From assembly GCA_036927565.1 (NCBI GenBank), contig JAYESD010000005.1, positions 85,848,301 to 85,912,300 on the forward strand: a stretch of 64,000 bases of DNA. Reading direction: 5' to 3'. Source of the stretch: Tuctoria greenei (Eukaryota > Streptophyta > Magnoliopsida > Poales > Poaceae). The translations under genes were made by a program, and so were the position numbers. The notes under the pieces were generated by a model. The model was not told where the DNA came from and did no database searches. It was given only the letters and a program-made list of their open reading frames with translations. Position 1 is the first letter of the stretch, and every line of letters begins with the position of its first letter. Positions 1 to 10,860 of the stretch are shown here, piece after piece.

Positions 1-700
1 GGACATCCTTGACGTGGTCTGGGGGCCGCATGTCTTCAATGGCCTTGATCTTTGTCAGGGTTGCCTCAATTCCTTGGTGAGTCAACAAGAATCTGAGGAG
101 CTTCCCAGAGCTAACCTCAAAGACACATTTGTTCGGGTTTAGCTTGGTGCGCGTCACGTGCAGCTTGTCGAAGATGGCTTGCAAGTTATCAAGGAGTCAC
201 TCCTTGTTCTTCACCTTCACGACAATGTCATCGATGTAGAACTCCACCAAGTCTCTAATGAGCTCTCCAAATGTTTTTTACATACCTCTCACAAAAGTTG
301 AAGCAGCATATTTGAGACCAAATGGCATGGCAGTATAACAATACAATTCATCTATTGTTATGAAGGCAGTATGCTCTTCATCTTCCCTAGACATTTGGAT
401 CTGTTGGTATCCAAAATATGCATCTAGGAAACACAGTAGATCACAACTGGAGGTGGAGTCCACTATTTGACCTATTCTAGGTAGTGCAATTGGATCTTTT
501 GGACATTCCTTATTCAAAGTGGTGTAGTCGGTACACATCCGAAGCTTCCCGCCGGCTTTGGGTACGACGACTGGGTTTGCCAGCCATCTTGGATGATGAA
601 CCTCCCGGATGAAACCAGCTTCGAGCAGCTTCTTGATTTCTTATCGAATGAAGTTCTACCACTCGACTGATTGCTTCCGGGGCTTATGGTGTACTGTCCG
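1..700 (-). pseudogene. gypsy reverse transcriptase fragment
   Basis: Minus-strand translation gives a plant gypsy RT: a RMCTDYTTLNK block near 480-545, a FLDAYFGYQQI block near 400-430, the MPFGL motif near 310-325, and a YIDD active-site motif near 222-236. A stop codon after residue VRGM near 278 and another near 200 interrupt the frame. The segment ends at the window edge within the post-RT 'connection' region (IKAIEDMRPP near 20-50). The family normally continues into RNase H and integrase, which are not visible here. Confidence 0.85.
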
Positions 701-814
701 TGCGTCGGGATAAATCTTCAGACTGTGCTCAATCACCTCCCTGGGAATCCTAGACATTTGTGACGGTTGCCAGGAAAACACGTCAACATTCGCCCGTAGG
801 AAAGTGATGAGCGC

Positions 815-1560
815 GAGTTCTTATTTGTTGTCTAGACCTCCCAATATACGGGTAGTCTGGGCAGCATGAGAACCAAATTGGATGACTTTGACGGGAACAT
901 CGGTGTCGCCGCGTGGCTGCACACGTGGTGCAAAGGTTGAGCCTCGGTGATGAGTGCTCGGAGGTTGAGAAGCTAGCTCTTTGCCGAATGCTTCATCTTC
1001 TGTCATTGCAAGCGTGTGGAGTTCTTCCAGTGCAGTGACTCCCGCAGTGCGATCTCCGTGGATCCGAAAAACGCCTGAAGGTGTCAGTATCTTCAACACC
1101 AAATAGCCGTAGTGAGCTGCGGCCATGAACCTATACAGGGCAGGCCTGCCTAGGATGGCGTTGAAGGGCAAGCTGATGTGTGCGACATCAAAGACCAGCT
1201 CCTCGGTCCTGTAGTTCTCCCGAGTCCCGAAGGTCACTGGGAGTGTAATGGATCCGAGAGGGCTGATGGCCCCCGGACCTACCCCGAAGAATGGACGTGA
1301 GGGGCGAAGGTCTACGAGTCAGAGTTGGATCTTCAAGAATGCTTCATAGCTCCAGATGTTAAGTGCCGCCCCTCAATCTACCAATACATGGTAGAGATGG
1401 ACGTTGTTGATGGTTGGAGACACCATCAATGGAAGTTGGCCAACTCTGATCATGTTCCGGGGGCAGTCTGTACCATCAAAAGTGATGGGAGTGTCCATCC
1501 ACTTTCGATGTGGTTCTCCCTTGGCGGTAGGAGCTACGGCAGACATATCTCGCTGCATAG
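815..1560 (-). pseudogene. gypsy aspartic-protease region (Tat type)
   Basis: Minus-strand reading gives a retropepsin-like region between gag and RT. The active-site loop reads VLVD-stop-GAALN near 1365-1395, where the family has VLVDGGAALN, so the first catalytic glycine codon has become TGA. The block LPFNAILGRPAL near 1125-1165, the conserved C-terminal part of the fold, is intact. The open part at 821-1237 extends toward the RT. The substitution in the catalytic loop and the frameshifts make it non-functional. Confidence 0.75.
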
Positions 1561-1689
1561 TATTGAGGACGCAACGGGAAGTGATATCCCAGGACCCTCC
1601 ATATATGGTGTTGAGGGTCTTCCGACGCTGGTTATCAAAGACGTCAGAATCACCATTGACTGTGGTGTACCTTCCTGGGGGCTTCTTGG

Positions 1690-3265
1690 GGTCCTGGAAG
1701 CCTAGCTCCGTATCAGCCGGAGCTTCATTGACTTTTTGTTTTCCTTCCTGCTGGCGGAAAGGAGCTTCTTCTCGGTGCTTGTTGTAGCGCTTGACAAGGT
1801 TCTAGACCTTCTGACAATCTTCCAGACTATTTTTGTCCATTTTGTGGATCGGACACCACATCTTTGGACCGCCGCCGTCCTTTGACGATGGTCGAGGTCG
1901 CTTTTCGGGGCATGACCCTCGACCACCTGGAGCTGCAGCTATCGCAGCAGTAGGTGTGCCAGTCGACGACTTCTTTTTGTCGTTGGACTTTTTCCTTTTT
2001 CTTTCCACTACCGGAGGTAGTGGCTTCAGCTTTAGAGGACTTTTTGTTAGCCTCCGGAGCTAGCTTGGAATGCATTTCCCGGCCCTCTGCAGCCCGGGCG
2101 CATTTGTCAGCCAGGCTGAAGAGCTCCATGACACTAGTGACTTCTTTCGTCAGCAACTCCTCCAGCATCTTCTTGTCTTTGACACCCTGTCTGAATGCCA
2201 AAATGATAGAAGCATTGGAGATAGAAGGGATTGTATTCCATACCTCAAAAAACCGCTGGATGAAGGATCGCAACAACTCTCTCGACTTCTGCTGTACGAC
2301 GAAGAGGTCCAGTTCAGTGCAGGGTCAGGTGTAGGAGCTCCTGAAGTTTGCGATGAAATGGTTGCATAACTCCGCCCAACTATTGATGGAGTCAGGCAGT
2401 AAACTCATGAACGAGGACCTGGCCGTCCCAGACAGAGCCACTAGAATGTAATGGCCATCACAGCCTCATTGCCACCCGCCGCGAGAATGGCAGTGGAGTA
2501 TATCTTGTGAAACTCGTTGGGGTTGACAATCCCGTCGAATTTTTCCGGCATATGAGGCCGAAACTTCTAAGGCCAACGGACCATGCGCATGTGCATGGCC
2601 AGGGCTGAGTAGTGGCCCCCTACTCCCATGGGAAGAGGGTTTTCCCGAGCCTCCCACCTTTCGCGAGCATGCTTGATGTGAACGCGGTCGTCCTGCTGTC
2701 TATAACGGCGGTCAAGCTCCAACAAAAGATCATGCTACGAGAGTCTCGATGCGGTGTGAGTGCGACGTGCCCAGGATGGCAGGGATGTTGCCTGTTGAGA
2801 CACAACACATCTCCTGTGTTGTGAAGCTTGTGGACCATGTCTTCTAGACAAGATCAGACACCGAGGAGGTGCCCGCCATGAAGGGCGAGGACCTTGGTTG
2901 TTGAGGCCATCGGCTGCAGCTACAACTAGATGTTCCACATCAGCACGCCACTACTCCATTGCACCCTAAGGTGCTCTTGGCAGCGGTGGACGTTGGAGAA
3001 GAGTACGCGCTGCAATTAGCGCGTTCTCAGGGTTGTTGTGGGTCGATGCAGTGACCGAAGGCAAGACCCCATCCTGTTGTCCGGCATCGTTAACCAGAGC
3101 GGGTGGTGGTGGTATGACGCTCGCTGGGACAACCACTCCCGCTAGTTGTTGCACGTTGGAAGGATTCCCTCCGGCAGGTTGCTCAGCGTTGCTGTTGGAT
3201 AATCCTGCGATGGAATTTACCATCTCTAAATCTAAAGGCGCTTCTGCCCCTACTTGGCATGCCAA
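1690..3265 (-). pseudogene. gypsy gag remnants (capsid and basic tail)
   Basis: The minus strand carries pieces of a Tat gag. The piece at 1827-2276 has a capsid motif (FIQRFFEVWNTIP...AFRQGV) and a Lys/Ser-rich stretch. A CxxH...C patch (CPIHKMDKNSLEDC) near 1808-1850 resembles the zinc-binding tail of this family. An N-terminal piece at 2966-3265 is rich in Pro, Ala and Asn. The pieces are in different frames, with frameshifts near 1930 and 2300-2960, so no continuous protein can be made. The weakest part is 2430-2960, where only scattered similarity is visible. Confidence 0.6.
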
Positions 3266-3307
3266 ATGTCGAAGTGTGCGATCGACACTTCCCCAGTACT
3301 ATTAGAT

Positions 3308-4093
3308 TGTAGCCTGCGGAGGTTCTTGATTGGTTGGGGCACGCGTGAGATTATGAACAAGATAGTGAAATGAGGAGTTTTATTGTGTTTGGGCTGCCTG
3401 AGCGTTACACTTTACTCCATGGGATGTGTGTTGTATGTATGAATGTATGGCGCTTGTGAGCGTGTGAGCTTAGTTGTCCATGTATCGTGCGGTGCAGCCC
3501 TTTTATAGTCTAAGGACCGGCCGTTACATCAGCCTGGCCCGACATGTGGCCCTGGCAGTAGTTAATTTTCCTAATACACAATCTGTGAATATTAAGCGTA
3601 ATTGACAGTGTTGTAACGCGCCTTAATGGCGGTGTTACCATTGTTAAAGGTCCTCTGATTGTGTGTCATTAATATGGCATTGATGACACGTAATCGGGTC
3701 ATATAAGTTTAGATTTAACTGTCCCTTGAATGTTCGCGTCGTGGAGATCTGCCAGCCTCTTCATTGCTGTCTCAGTTCCGGAGGCTCGACAATTAGCGGC
3801 TCCGAAGCTTCCCATCGTGGGGAGGTAGCTCTGAAACCACTATTCACATGGCAGCACCGGAGGTTCCTTCTACTGGGGGTTAGGTCCGGGGTCACTAGAC
3901 ACGTGGCAAGACCGGAGTTTTCCTACAAGGGGAGTTAGGTCCGGCCTTGTGTTACACATGGCAATGCCGGAGCTACCCAAACGAGGGAGGCGGGACTAGT
4001 GCTGTGTAGCACGTGTAGCCTTCAGAAGTCTTCAACTCAGACGGGTGAAACTCCTCGATGTTTCTTGCGGTATCATGGGGTACCCAGTACACA
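3308..4093 (-). repeat. probable 5' LTR of the Tat element
   Basis: On the minus strand the segment starts TGTGTACTGGG and ends GGCTACA, the usual TG...CA. A polyadenylation-like AATAAA lies near 3378-3384 before its end. Left of it gag begins; right of it copia coding resumes within a few bases. No second LTR is in the window for comparison, so both ends are inferred. No convincing primer-binding site was found below 3308. Confidence 0.5.
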
Positions 4094-4098
4094 GGGCA

Positions 4099-4483
4099 CC
4101 GATAGTCATCTAAAAAGCAAAACTCCATTGCTCTTTCTACAGCTGAAGCAGAGTATGTTGCAACCGGTAGTTGTTGCACACAACTACATTGGATGCGACA
4201 AACTCTAAAGGATTATGGTTACAATCTGAACCATATTCCACTCCTATGTGATAATGAAAGTGCCATAAAAATTGTACACAATCCAGTAGAACACTCAAGA
4301 ACTAAACACATAGACATTCATCATCATTTTCTAATAGATCATTCACTAAAAGGTGATATAGTAAGTTCACATGTTAGAACTGAAAAACAACTTGCAGATA
4401 TATTCACAAAACCATTAGATGAGAAGAGATTTTGTGAGCTAAGAAATGAACTAAATATATTTGACTCTCGAAACATGGCTTGA
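4099..4483 (+). pseudogene. copia RNase H C-terminal fragment
   Basis: The translation contains the copia RNase H end: SSKKQNSIALSTAEAEY near 4099-4155, then LCDNESAIKI, HSRTKHIDIHHHF and QLADIFTKPLDEKRF up to the stop at 4481-4483. A frameshift lies near 4155-4190, and the Trp before SSKKQ is replaced by TAG. The N-terminal half and all upstream pol are missing because the Tat element inserted here. Confidence 0.85.
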
Positions 4484-5214
4484 AACACTGCATACCTGCT
4501 TGAATCTTCAAAGTTTACTTACTTTGTGAAAAACTATTCCTTATCTCATTTTCCTTTTGAAAACTATTTAAATTAGTGAATCTTGGTGACTTATGACCAT
4601 TGTATGATTGTTGATTGCTTAATGGCCATGTTCATTAAGATTATTTGTGAAATGATGTCCTTTAGATCACTATTAGATCAAACTTCCAAAATCACCTTGG
4701 CTCTTATTCTGATCAGTCCAGCTGACTTGGACTAGTCCGACGTTAGCACCGGACTAGTCCGTTGTTTTAGACTAGTCCAGCCCTGGTCCGGAATACCAGA
4801 CTTGTTCGGCCCTAGTCCGAAGTACCAGACTTGTCCGGCCCTATACCGGACTCTTTCGTATTCCTAGGTTTTAAACGCAGCTCGACGCCCATACTTCTTC
4901 TTCCTCCCCTCACAATCGCATTTGCTTTCTCTCTCCTCAAAACCTAGCTCCAAAGGCGATTTTTGCTTTTGTCTACCAAACTCAAAGTTTTCTCCATGAG
5001 AAATCTTCTCCTCGGCGCGAAGCTTCATCCTCCGGACTAATCTGGACCTAACATCGCGCTTTCATCCCCAACCATCTATTTTTCGGTAAAAACACTTGCT
5101 TAAACCTAGTTCTCACCTTTCCTCCAATCTTGCTTATTTTTCTTGTTCCTAGGGCATACATTACCTTTCTAGATGTATTCCTACTGTATTCCTACTCTTT
5201 TGCATCAAATTGAG
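4484..5214 (+). other. pol-to-ORF spacer with GGACTAGTCC motif cluster
   Basis: No gene. Between 4725 and 4855 there are about eight copies of the near-palindrome GGACTAGTCC or its GGACTTGTCC variants. The same motif recurs in the equivalent spacer of the minus-strand SIRE copy (28531-29115) and in SIRE LTRs. Confidence 0.7.
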
Positions 5215-5560
5215 CTAGATTTGAAGGATCCTGGAGGCATTGGAGAGGCATGGTTTGAAGGATCTTTTATCCTTCCAATATAATTGGAACAATGAAGTCA
5301 TCACCAAATTTTACTCTACTCTTTACTTTGCCCGTGATGATGGGGATAAGATGATTTGGATGACACATGGATCCATGTATAGTTTCACCTATGAAAAGTT
5401 TGCAAGGATACTTCGTCTTGAGAATTTCATGGACAATGACCACACAATTCACAATCTAAAGCCTTTGGAGAAGGAAGAGCTGTAATTTCTCTATGACACA
5501 AGAATTCCTTACAAGCCTCCAACTTGCAATAGTTGCTTTTTGGTGCCTTGATGCCAAAGG
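5215..5560 (+). pseudogene. SIRE extra downstream ORF, fragment
   Basis: The open piece at 5240-5485 reads DLLSFQYNWNNEVITKFYSTLYF and WMTHGSMYSF. This matches in style the extra ORF that many SIRE/Maximus elements carry between pol and the 3' LTR, whose function is unknown. The middle is deleted: sequence jumps from the N-terminal part to a stretch (GATGCCAAAGGGG, 5549-5562) that lies beyond the end of this ORF in the minus-strand copy (near 19310). From 5561 to 5912 nothing but AT-rich 3' untranslated sequence is seen. Confidence 0.65.
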
Positions 5561-5912
5561 GGGGGGGGAGATTGAGACTAGTAGCTTATTTTTGTAACTT
5601 TAAGGACTAGTGATCGAAGACATGTATCTTTATTTCAAATTATTGTAATCTCCTTGGATGTGCCTATGTTATTTTAATCTGAATGTGTGATGCTTATTCA
5701 ATATTGCTGTGATAGTTGCTTTTATAATTGATATGTTCTTATATTTTGGCACGTCACAATATTTGATCACACACTCTATAGGCACCCCACCGTAAAGGTG
5801 CATATATATGAGAAGTTCTTATTTTCCATTTCTCATTCTCATATATGTACACTTTATGAAAATCAATTTGTACTCTTATTTGTGAAATCTTAATTGGTTG
5901 TCATCAATCACC

Positions 5913-6411
5913 AAAAAAGGGGAGATTGAAAGTGCATCTAGCATTCCCTTGTGGGTTTTGTACGGTGATGACAAACAAATGAGATCCTAATGAATTTGTT
6001 ATGATGAATGCAGGTTAACTAAGATTAGATAGTTGGTGCACTCAAAAAGGTGAAAAATGAAGTGATGAAGAAAAAGGAAAAGGCCCAATTGATGGATAAA
6101 GCGCAAAGTGGACTTAATTGTATAGGATGTGTGTGAGAGACACATCGCAAGAGCTCAAGTCTTTGCGTATGGTAAGGGCTTAAAATCAACCTTAATAATT
6201 CACTGAGCACCGAAATAGTTTGTTCACAAACCGGACTAGTCCGTTCAACTTTTTGGAGTATCACTTCATAGTGCACCAGACTAGTCCGTTCATGGACAAG
6301 ACTAGTCTGTTAAACTTTTTGATGTTCCGTAACAGTGTGCACCGGACAAGTCCATTCATGGATCGCACTAGTCTGAGAAATTCTCTGATATTTTATAACA
6401 CTATGCATCAG
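5913..6411 (+). repeat. polypurine tract and truncated 3' LTR of SIRE element
   Basis: A purine tract (AAAAAAGGGGAGAT, 5913-5926) precedes the LTR start TGAAAGTGCATCTAG at 5927. That start is nearly the same as in the minus-strand SIRE LTRs at 18922 and 36513. GGACTAGTCC-type motifs lie at 6231-6385. The LTR stops near 6411, where sequence homologous to the middle of another LTR (14542 onward) begins, so about two thirds of it is missing. Confidence 0.75.
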
Positions 6412-7169
6412 ATACGTTCCTAAGGTGTTTGGAAGTTTTAAGATTGCTTCTATCTGCATATAGAAGAGTCCTAGGCAGTTATGGAAAGTTTTAATTCGTG
6501 ATTTGAGTAGGATTAGAGTCCTAGTTGAGATTGGGTTGGCCTAAGGTCTGGTTATATAAGCAAGGGAGGCCAGAGCTCATGGGAGACAACTTTGTGGCTG
6601 TTCCTCTTGTGTTCTATTGAATAAAATTTGTAGTTTGAATGAACTTTTATGCCTCGCTCGTCTGACTTGTTCTAGACAAGTTTTACTCATCGAGTTTCTG
6701 CATAGCACTACCTTTCATCGGTGGTTTTATCATAACACGAGTTTTACAAATCCAATTGACATGATTCTTTTTGGGTTGTCTTCACAACTTGATTATCTAT
6801 CATCTGTCAAAATTTCACGATCATTGTGTTTGTGGTTTCTGATCTACACGAGTTTCTTTGCAGCGTTCCAGAACTGTTTTTTTCTCGGGTAGGAGTTTGA
6901 CCTTTGTTCGATCTTTCAATCGTAACATGAGTTTCTCTTGATGGATTTGAGTGATTCTTATGGTGTTGTCTTTGTGACTTGATTCTCTCTGATATCTATC
7001 ACTTTTGTCATGGTGAAACACGTTTAGATTAGTCTCACACATGACTTATTTAACAGATCATTTTTCTGCCGAAAGGGGTTGGGATTTTATTGTTTTTGCT
7101 GCGTAAGATTTTTTTTAATCTACCAGTCACCCCCCCATGGTAGATTTTCACGTGCTCTTCGATCCTACA
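6412..7169 (+). repeat. truncated 5' LTR of copia A
   Basis: It matches 14542-15301 of the 3' LTR throughout, including a TATA box (GTTATATAAGC near 6550), an AATAAA near 6620 and the terminal GATCCTACA. The first ~825 bp present in the 3' LTR are absent and replaced by the SIRE LTR. The primer-binding site TGGTATCAAAGC lies at 7172-7183, two bases after the LTR. It is one base from the common initiator-methionine-tRNA type TGGTATCAGAGC. Confidence 0.85.
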
Positions 7170-7230
7170 ATTGGTATCAAAGCCACGGTGCCCTAATCTT
7201 TGTGATTTTCACGTGTTTTGACCAATCATC

Positions 7231-9407
7231 ATGGAGAAATACTCCGCCAAATCTTGTGTGTTTAGTGCTATTGATTTTCAGGTTTGGAAGGCACATATGG
7301 AAGCCTTCATCCAGGCTCAAGGCTTCGCAATATAGGAGAAGGTATACAAGCCTTACAAAGTGCCATCAAATGATCAAGTTACAGCTACAAATCTGTGAGA
7401 TGTCGACAACAACAACAAGGCTCGGAACTTGATCATAGAAGGATTAACTCAAAACGACATCAACCGTGTTGCACACCTCTGATCTGCATACGATGTGTGG
7501 AAAGCACTTTGTGACTACCATGAAGGATCCAACACAATCAAGGAGGTAAGGCAAGACATGTTCAAGAAAGAATACATGCGCTTCGAGATGCAACCCGGTG
7601 AGTCTATTGATGACCTTTTTGCTCACTTTAATAAAATTCTCAGCAACTTGCGTAGCGTCAATGTTAATTTTTCAGATGCTGAAAATGCTAGGCAATTACT
7701 AAGTGCATTAGACATGTCAATTAGGGAGATGAAAGACACATCCATTCGTGAATCTACTGTCATGATTACACTTACATTAGATGTTCTTTATTCTAAATTG
7801 AAAACTCATGAAATTGACATAATATCACGTAAGAACCCCAACAAGTCTCTTGCATTTGTTTCTCAACATGATATGCCTAGCTCCGGCCAAACATCATTCT
7901 GCAATACTCTTGATTTATTGTCCTCACTAACCCTAGAGCAGATCGAGGAATTTCCAGAAGGGGAGTTAGCACTCATCTCTACTAGATTCTCAAAAGCATT
8001 GCAAAATATGAGAACTAGAAGGAGAGGAAGCTCCAGACCTCAACATTGTTTTGAATGTGGTAAGACAGGACACTTTCGTACAGAATGCCCTAATCTTTCG
8101 GGTCCTTCTACCCGTGAGGAAAAGCAGAACAAGGTCAATACCACCTCTGGAAACTCCAACAAGAAAAAGAAGGGTACTATAGGACGCAAGATGATAAACA
8201 ACTTCATCATCGCACTTCAAGAACTTGGTTCAAGCAATGTGGACATTGGAGGTGACGAAGATGAAGATGATTTGGCAAACTTGTGCTTCATGGCGGGCAA
8301 ATCAAGATCAAGTATAGAGGATGCAGAACACAACAGCGACAATGAAGAGGTATGTCCTACTTGCGAAGAAATGTGTGATACTATTTCTCGTGCCACTATT
8401 ATAGTTAAGAAAAAGAACAAAAAGCTTAGGGATAGTGTTGCTAAAATTGAATCACTAGAATCTGAAATCAACCGTTAAAAAACTTTGATTCCTAGTGATG
8501 ATGCATGTCCCTCATGTGATTTAATATATGAACAATTATCCTCATTAAGAAGTGCGCACAAACCTCCACACTTGATAAACTTGAGTTAGAAATTGAAAAG
8601 AATAGAGAGCTTGCTGCACTTAATGATAAAAACTTGAAAGATGCTAGCTGTTCTACATTTGATTTGCATTGTTCTACTTGTGATGATCTTGATAAAAAAC
8701 TACAAGATGCTATGAATGAAATTTCCATATTAAACAATGCTTTACGTTCTCATGAAGTTAAATTTTGTTCCAATTGCAAATTAAAAGGAAAAACTTCATG
8801 TGAAAATTTCCTTGATCTGTCCAATAAACTTGATAACATGCATAGGACATTAGATCAATTTTGTAATGGGAATAAGAACCTAAACTTGCTGCTGAATTCT
8901 TCCAAGTCTTGCAATGATAAAACTAGTTTAGGTTATAATTCTCATGCTCATTCTAAGGCACATCCACCTAAAAATGTAAAATCATTAGGAAGTGGTTTGA
9001 TTCAAACAGTTCCTAAACCAAAAGAAGTGGTTTTCAAATCTGCAGGAGTGTTGTCTCATTCGATTTCAAATAAAAATGTTGCTTGCTCTTCTAGACATGA
9101 ACACAAAGTTAAATTTCATTGTATCTACTGTGATAGAGATGGTCATGTCATATATTTTCGCTATAGACTAGCTAAACAACAGAAAAAGGAAAGAATGATT
9201 GCTAGATCTCATAACTTTCATGCAAATTTTGTTGCACTTGCTAAACCGAATGATAGGAACATGCAACCTGCTGTAATGAGTCGAAAACATACAAAGTTTG
9301 CTCCAAAACCTACCGTTTTTCGTGCTACACATGTAACATCTCATAGGACAGTAGTTGAGTACAAAAATCCTCAAGCTTTGGCTCATAAACCTGTTGTTTT
9401 ATCTTAG
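7231..9407 (+). pseudogene. copia A gag polyprotein
   Basis: Gag starts at the ATG at 7231, 60 bp after the LTR. The capsid region is recognisable (FQVWKAHMEAF, then VWKALCDYHEG...MFKKEYMRF), with stops near 7335, 7396 and 7482. The long open part is 7495-8478. A CCHC zinc knuckle, CFECGKTGHFRTEC, lies at 8047-8090 and is intact. After a stop at 8476-8478 and a frameshift near 8560 comes a coiled-coil, Cys-rich tail (8634-9407). A second zinc knuckle there (CIYCDRDGH, near 9121-9165) has Arg in place of the last Cys. A gag of this type coats the RNA genome in the cytoplasm; this copy cannot make it. Confidence 0.85.
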
Positions 9408-9524
9408 CTTTCGCGTGTTTTTCCTGCTGCATGTCGTGTGACTGAGTAATGGATTCCTAAATGCCTTTTGACTAACTCCAGTATTGTGTCATCGACGTAT
9501 TGTGCTTCTATGTAGGTTACACGC

Positions 9525-10860
9525 TTTAGGAAGGAGAACATTTGGATTGTGGATTCAGGTTGCTCACGCCACATGACCGGTAACAAAGAATGGTTCTCCT
9601 CCCTCTCTTTTTGTGTCACGTGTAGAGAATGTTACTTTTGTCGATAATTCTTCAACTCCTATAATTGCTAAGGGTTCAGTTAGAGTAAATGATCACTACA
9701 CTTTGAAGGATGTGGCACTTGTTAAAAATTTCAAATACAACTTGCTTTATGTTTCACAACTGCTAGATGAAAATCTGGAAATTATTTTCACTAAAATTGC
9801 TGCAAAGTTGTAATTCAAATAGTGATCTTATTTTTAACATGTCTCAGTTTGGAAGAGTTTTTAAATCTTATTTTGATATGTCTTCGTCTAAGCATAGGTG
9901 TCTAGTTGCTAATGATTCAAAGGACTTATATTTTTGGCATCGTAGACTTGGTCACGTAGGCTTTGATCATCTAACGCGTGTTAGTGCCCTTGATCGCATA
10001 CATGGGCTGCCTTAGCTTAAAGGGGACAAAGAAATTGTATGCTCTTCTTGTAGACATGCTAAGATGGTTGCAGGTTCACATACTCCTCTCACAATGATCA
10101 TGACAACTGAATCGGGTCAACTTTTGCACCTTGACACCGTAGGACCTTCACGTGTTCAATCCTTCGGAGGTAAATGGTATGTTCTTGTGATTGTTGATGA
10201 TTATTCTAGATACTCTTGAGTTTACTTTATGGCATCTAAGAATGAAGCTTTTAGTCACTTTAGAACTTTATTTCTTAGATTATTAATTGATCACCCAGGA
10301 TCTTTAAAAGCAATTAGAAGTGATAATGGAACCAAATTTAAAAATCAATCTTTTGATCACTTTTGTGCTGAAAATGGAATACATCATCAATTTTCATCAC
10401 AATATGTACCTCAATAAAACGGTGTTGTAGAAAGAAACAACAGAACCTTAGTTGAGATGGCTAGGACTATGCTTGATGAATATCAAACTCCTAGGAAATT
10501 TAGGGCTGATGCGATTGCAACCGCCTGTTATGTCTCAAATCGTGTTTTCTTGCGCACTAAGCTAGGTAAAACACCATATGAGCTCCGATTGTGACATAGG
10601 CCTAGTGTCACACACTTTTGGGTCTTTGGTTGCAAATTCTTTGTTAAGAAACACGGTAATCTTGATAAATTTGAACCTAGATCCATTGATGGCATGTTTC
10701 TTGGTTATCCATCTAATACTAGAGGCTACTGTGTGCTTTTACATGACACTAACAAAATTGTGGAGACTTGTGAGGTGTCTTTTGATGAAGCTAGCCCAGG
10801 TACTAGCTCAAACATTGCAGATCCAGATCCATATCTTTAGGGGGAGAGCATTTTCGTTGA
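9525..10860 (+). pseudogene. copia A protease and integrase region
   Basis: The copia protease active site reads IVDSGCSRHMTG near 9549-9584, followed by a frameshift near 9615. The zinc-binding start of integrase follows (WHRRLGHVGFDHL near 9936-9975, CSSC near 10045). The core shows LDTVGP near 10130, IRSDNGTKF near 10314-10340 and VERNNRTLVEMARTML near 10426-10475, that is, the three DDE acidic residues. Stops occur near 10014, 10218, 10416 and 10593, several as single-base changes. Domain order PR-IN-RT defines a Ty1/copia. Confidence 0.85.

Larger units (their letters stand above)
1..4093 (-). mobile_element. Tat-lineage Ty3/gypsy retrotransposon, 5' part
   Basis: Read on the minus strand from about 4093 downward, the order is a probable 5' LTR, gag, protease and reverse transcriptase, and the element runs off the left edge. 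The gag and protease signatures are those of the grass Tat/Retand group. Many frameshifts and stops make it defective. It sits inside the RNase H region of a plus-strand copia that resumes at about 4099, so it inserted there. Its other half and second target-site duplication lie outside the window. Confidence 0.8.
4094..6411 (+). mobile_element. SIRE/Maximus-type Ty1/copia, 3' part
   Basis: Plus-strand remnant with the last third of RNase H, a pol-to-ORF spacer rich in GGACTAGTCC motifs, a fragment of the extra SIRE ORF, a polypurine tract at 5913-5926 and the first ~485 bp of the 3' LTR. The same order occurs on the minus strand at 18280-30000 in a related but distinct copy. The 5' part was displaced by the Tat insertion, and the LTR breaks off at about 6411 against the LTR of copia A. 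Confidence 0.8.

Noticed and set aside
1325..1787. Two overlapping plus-strand ORFs of about 125 codons.
   Set aside because: They are shadows of the minus-strand gypsy protease, whose motifs are recognisable.
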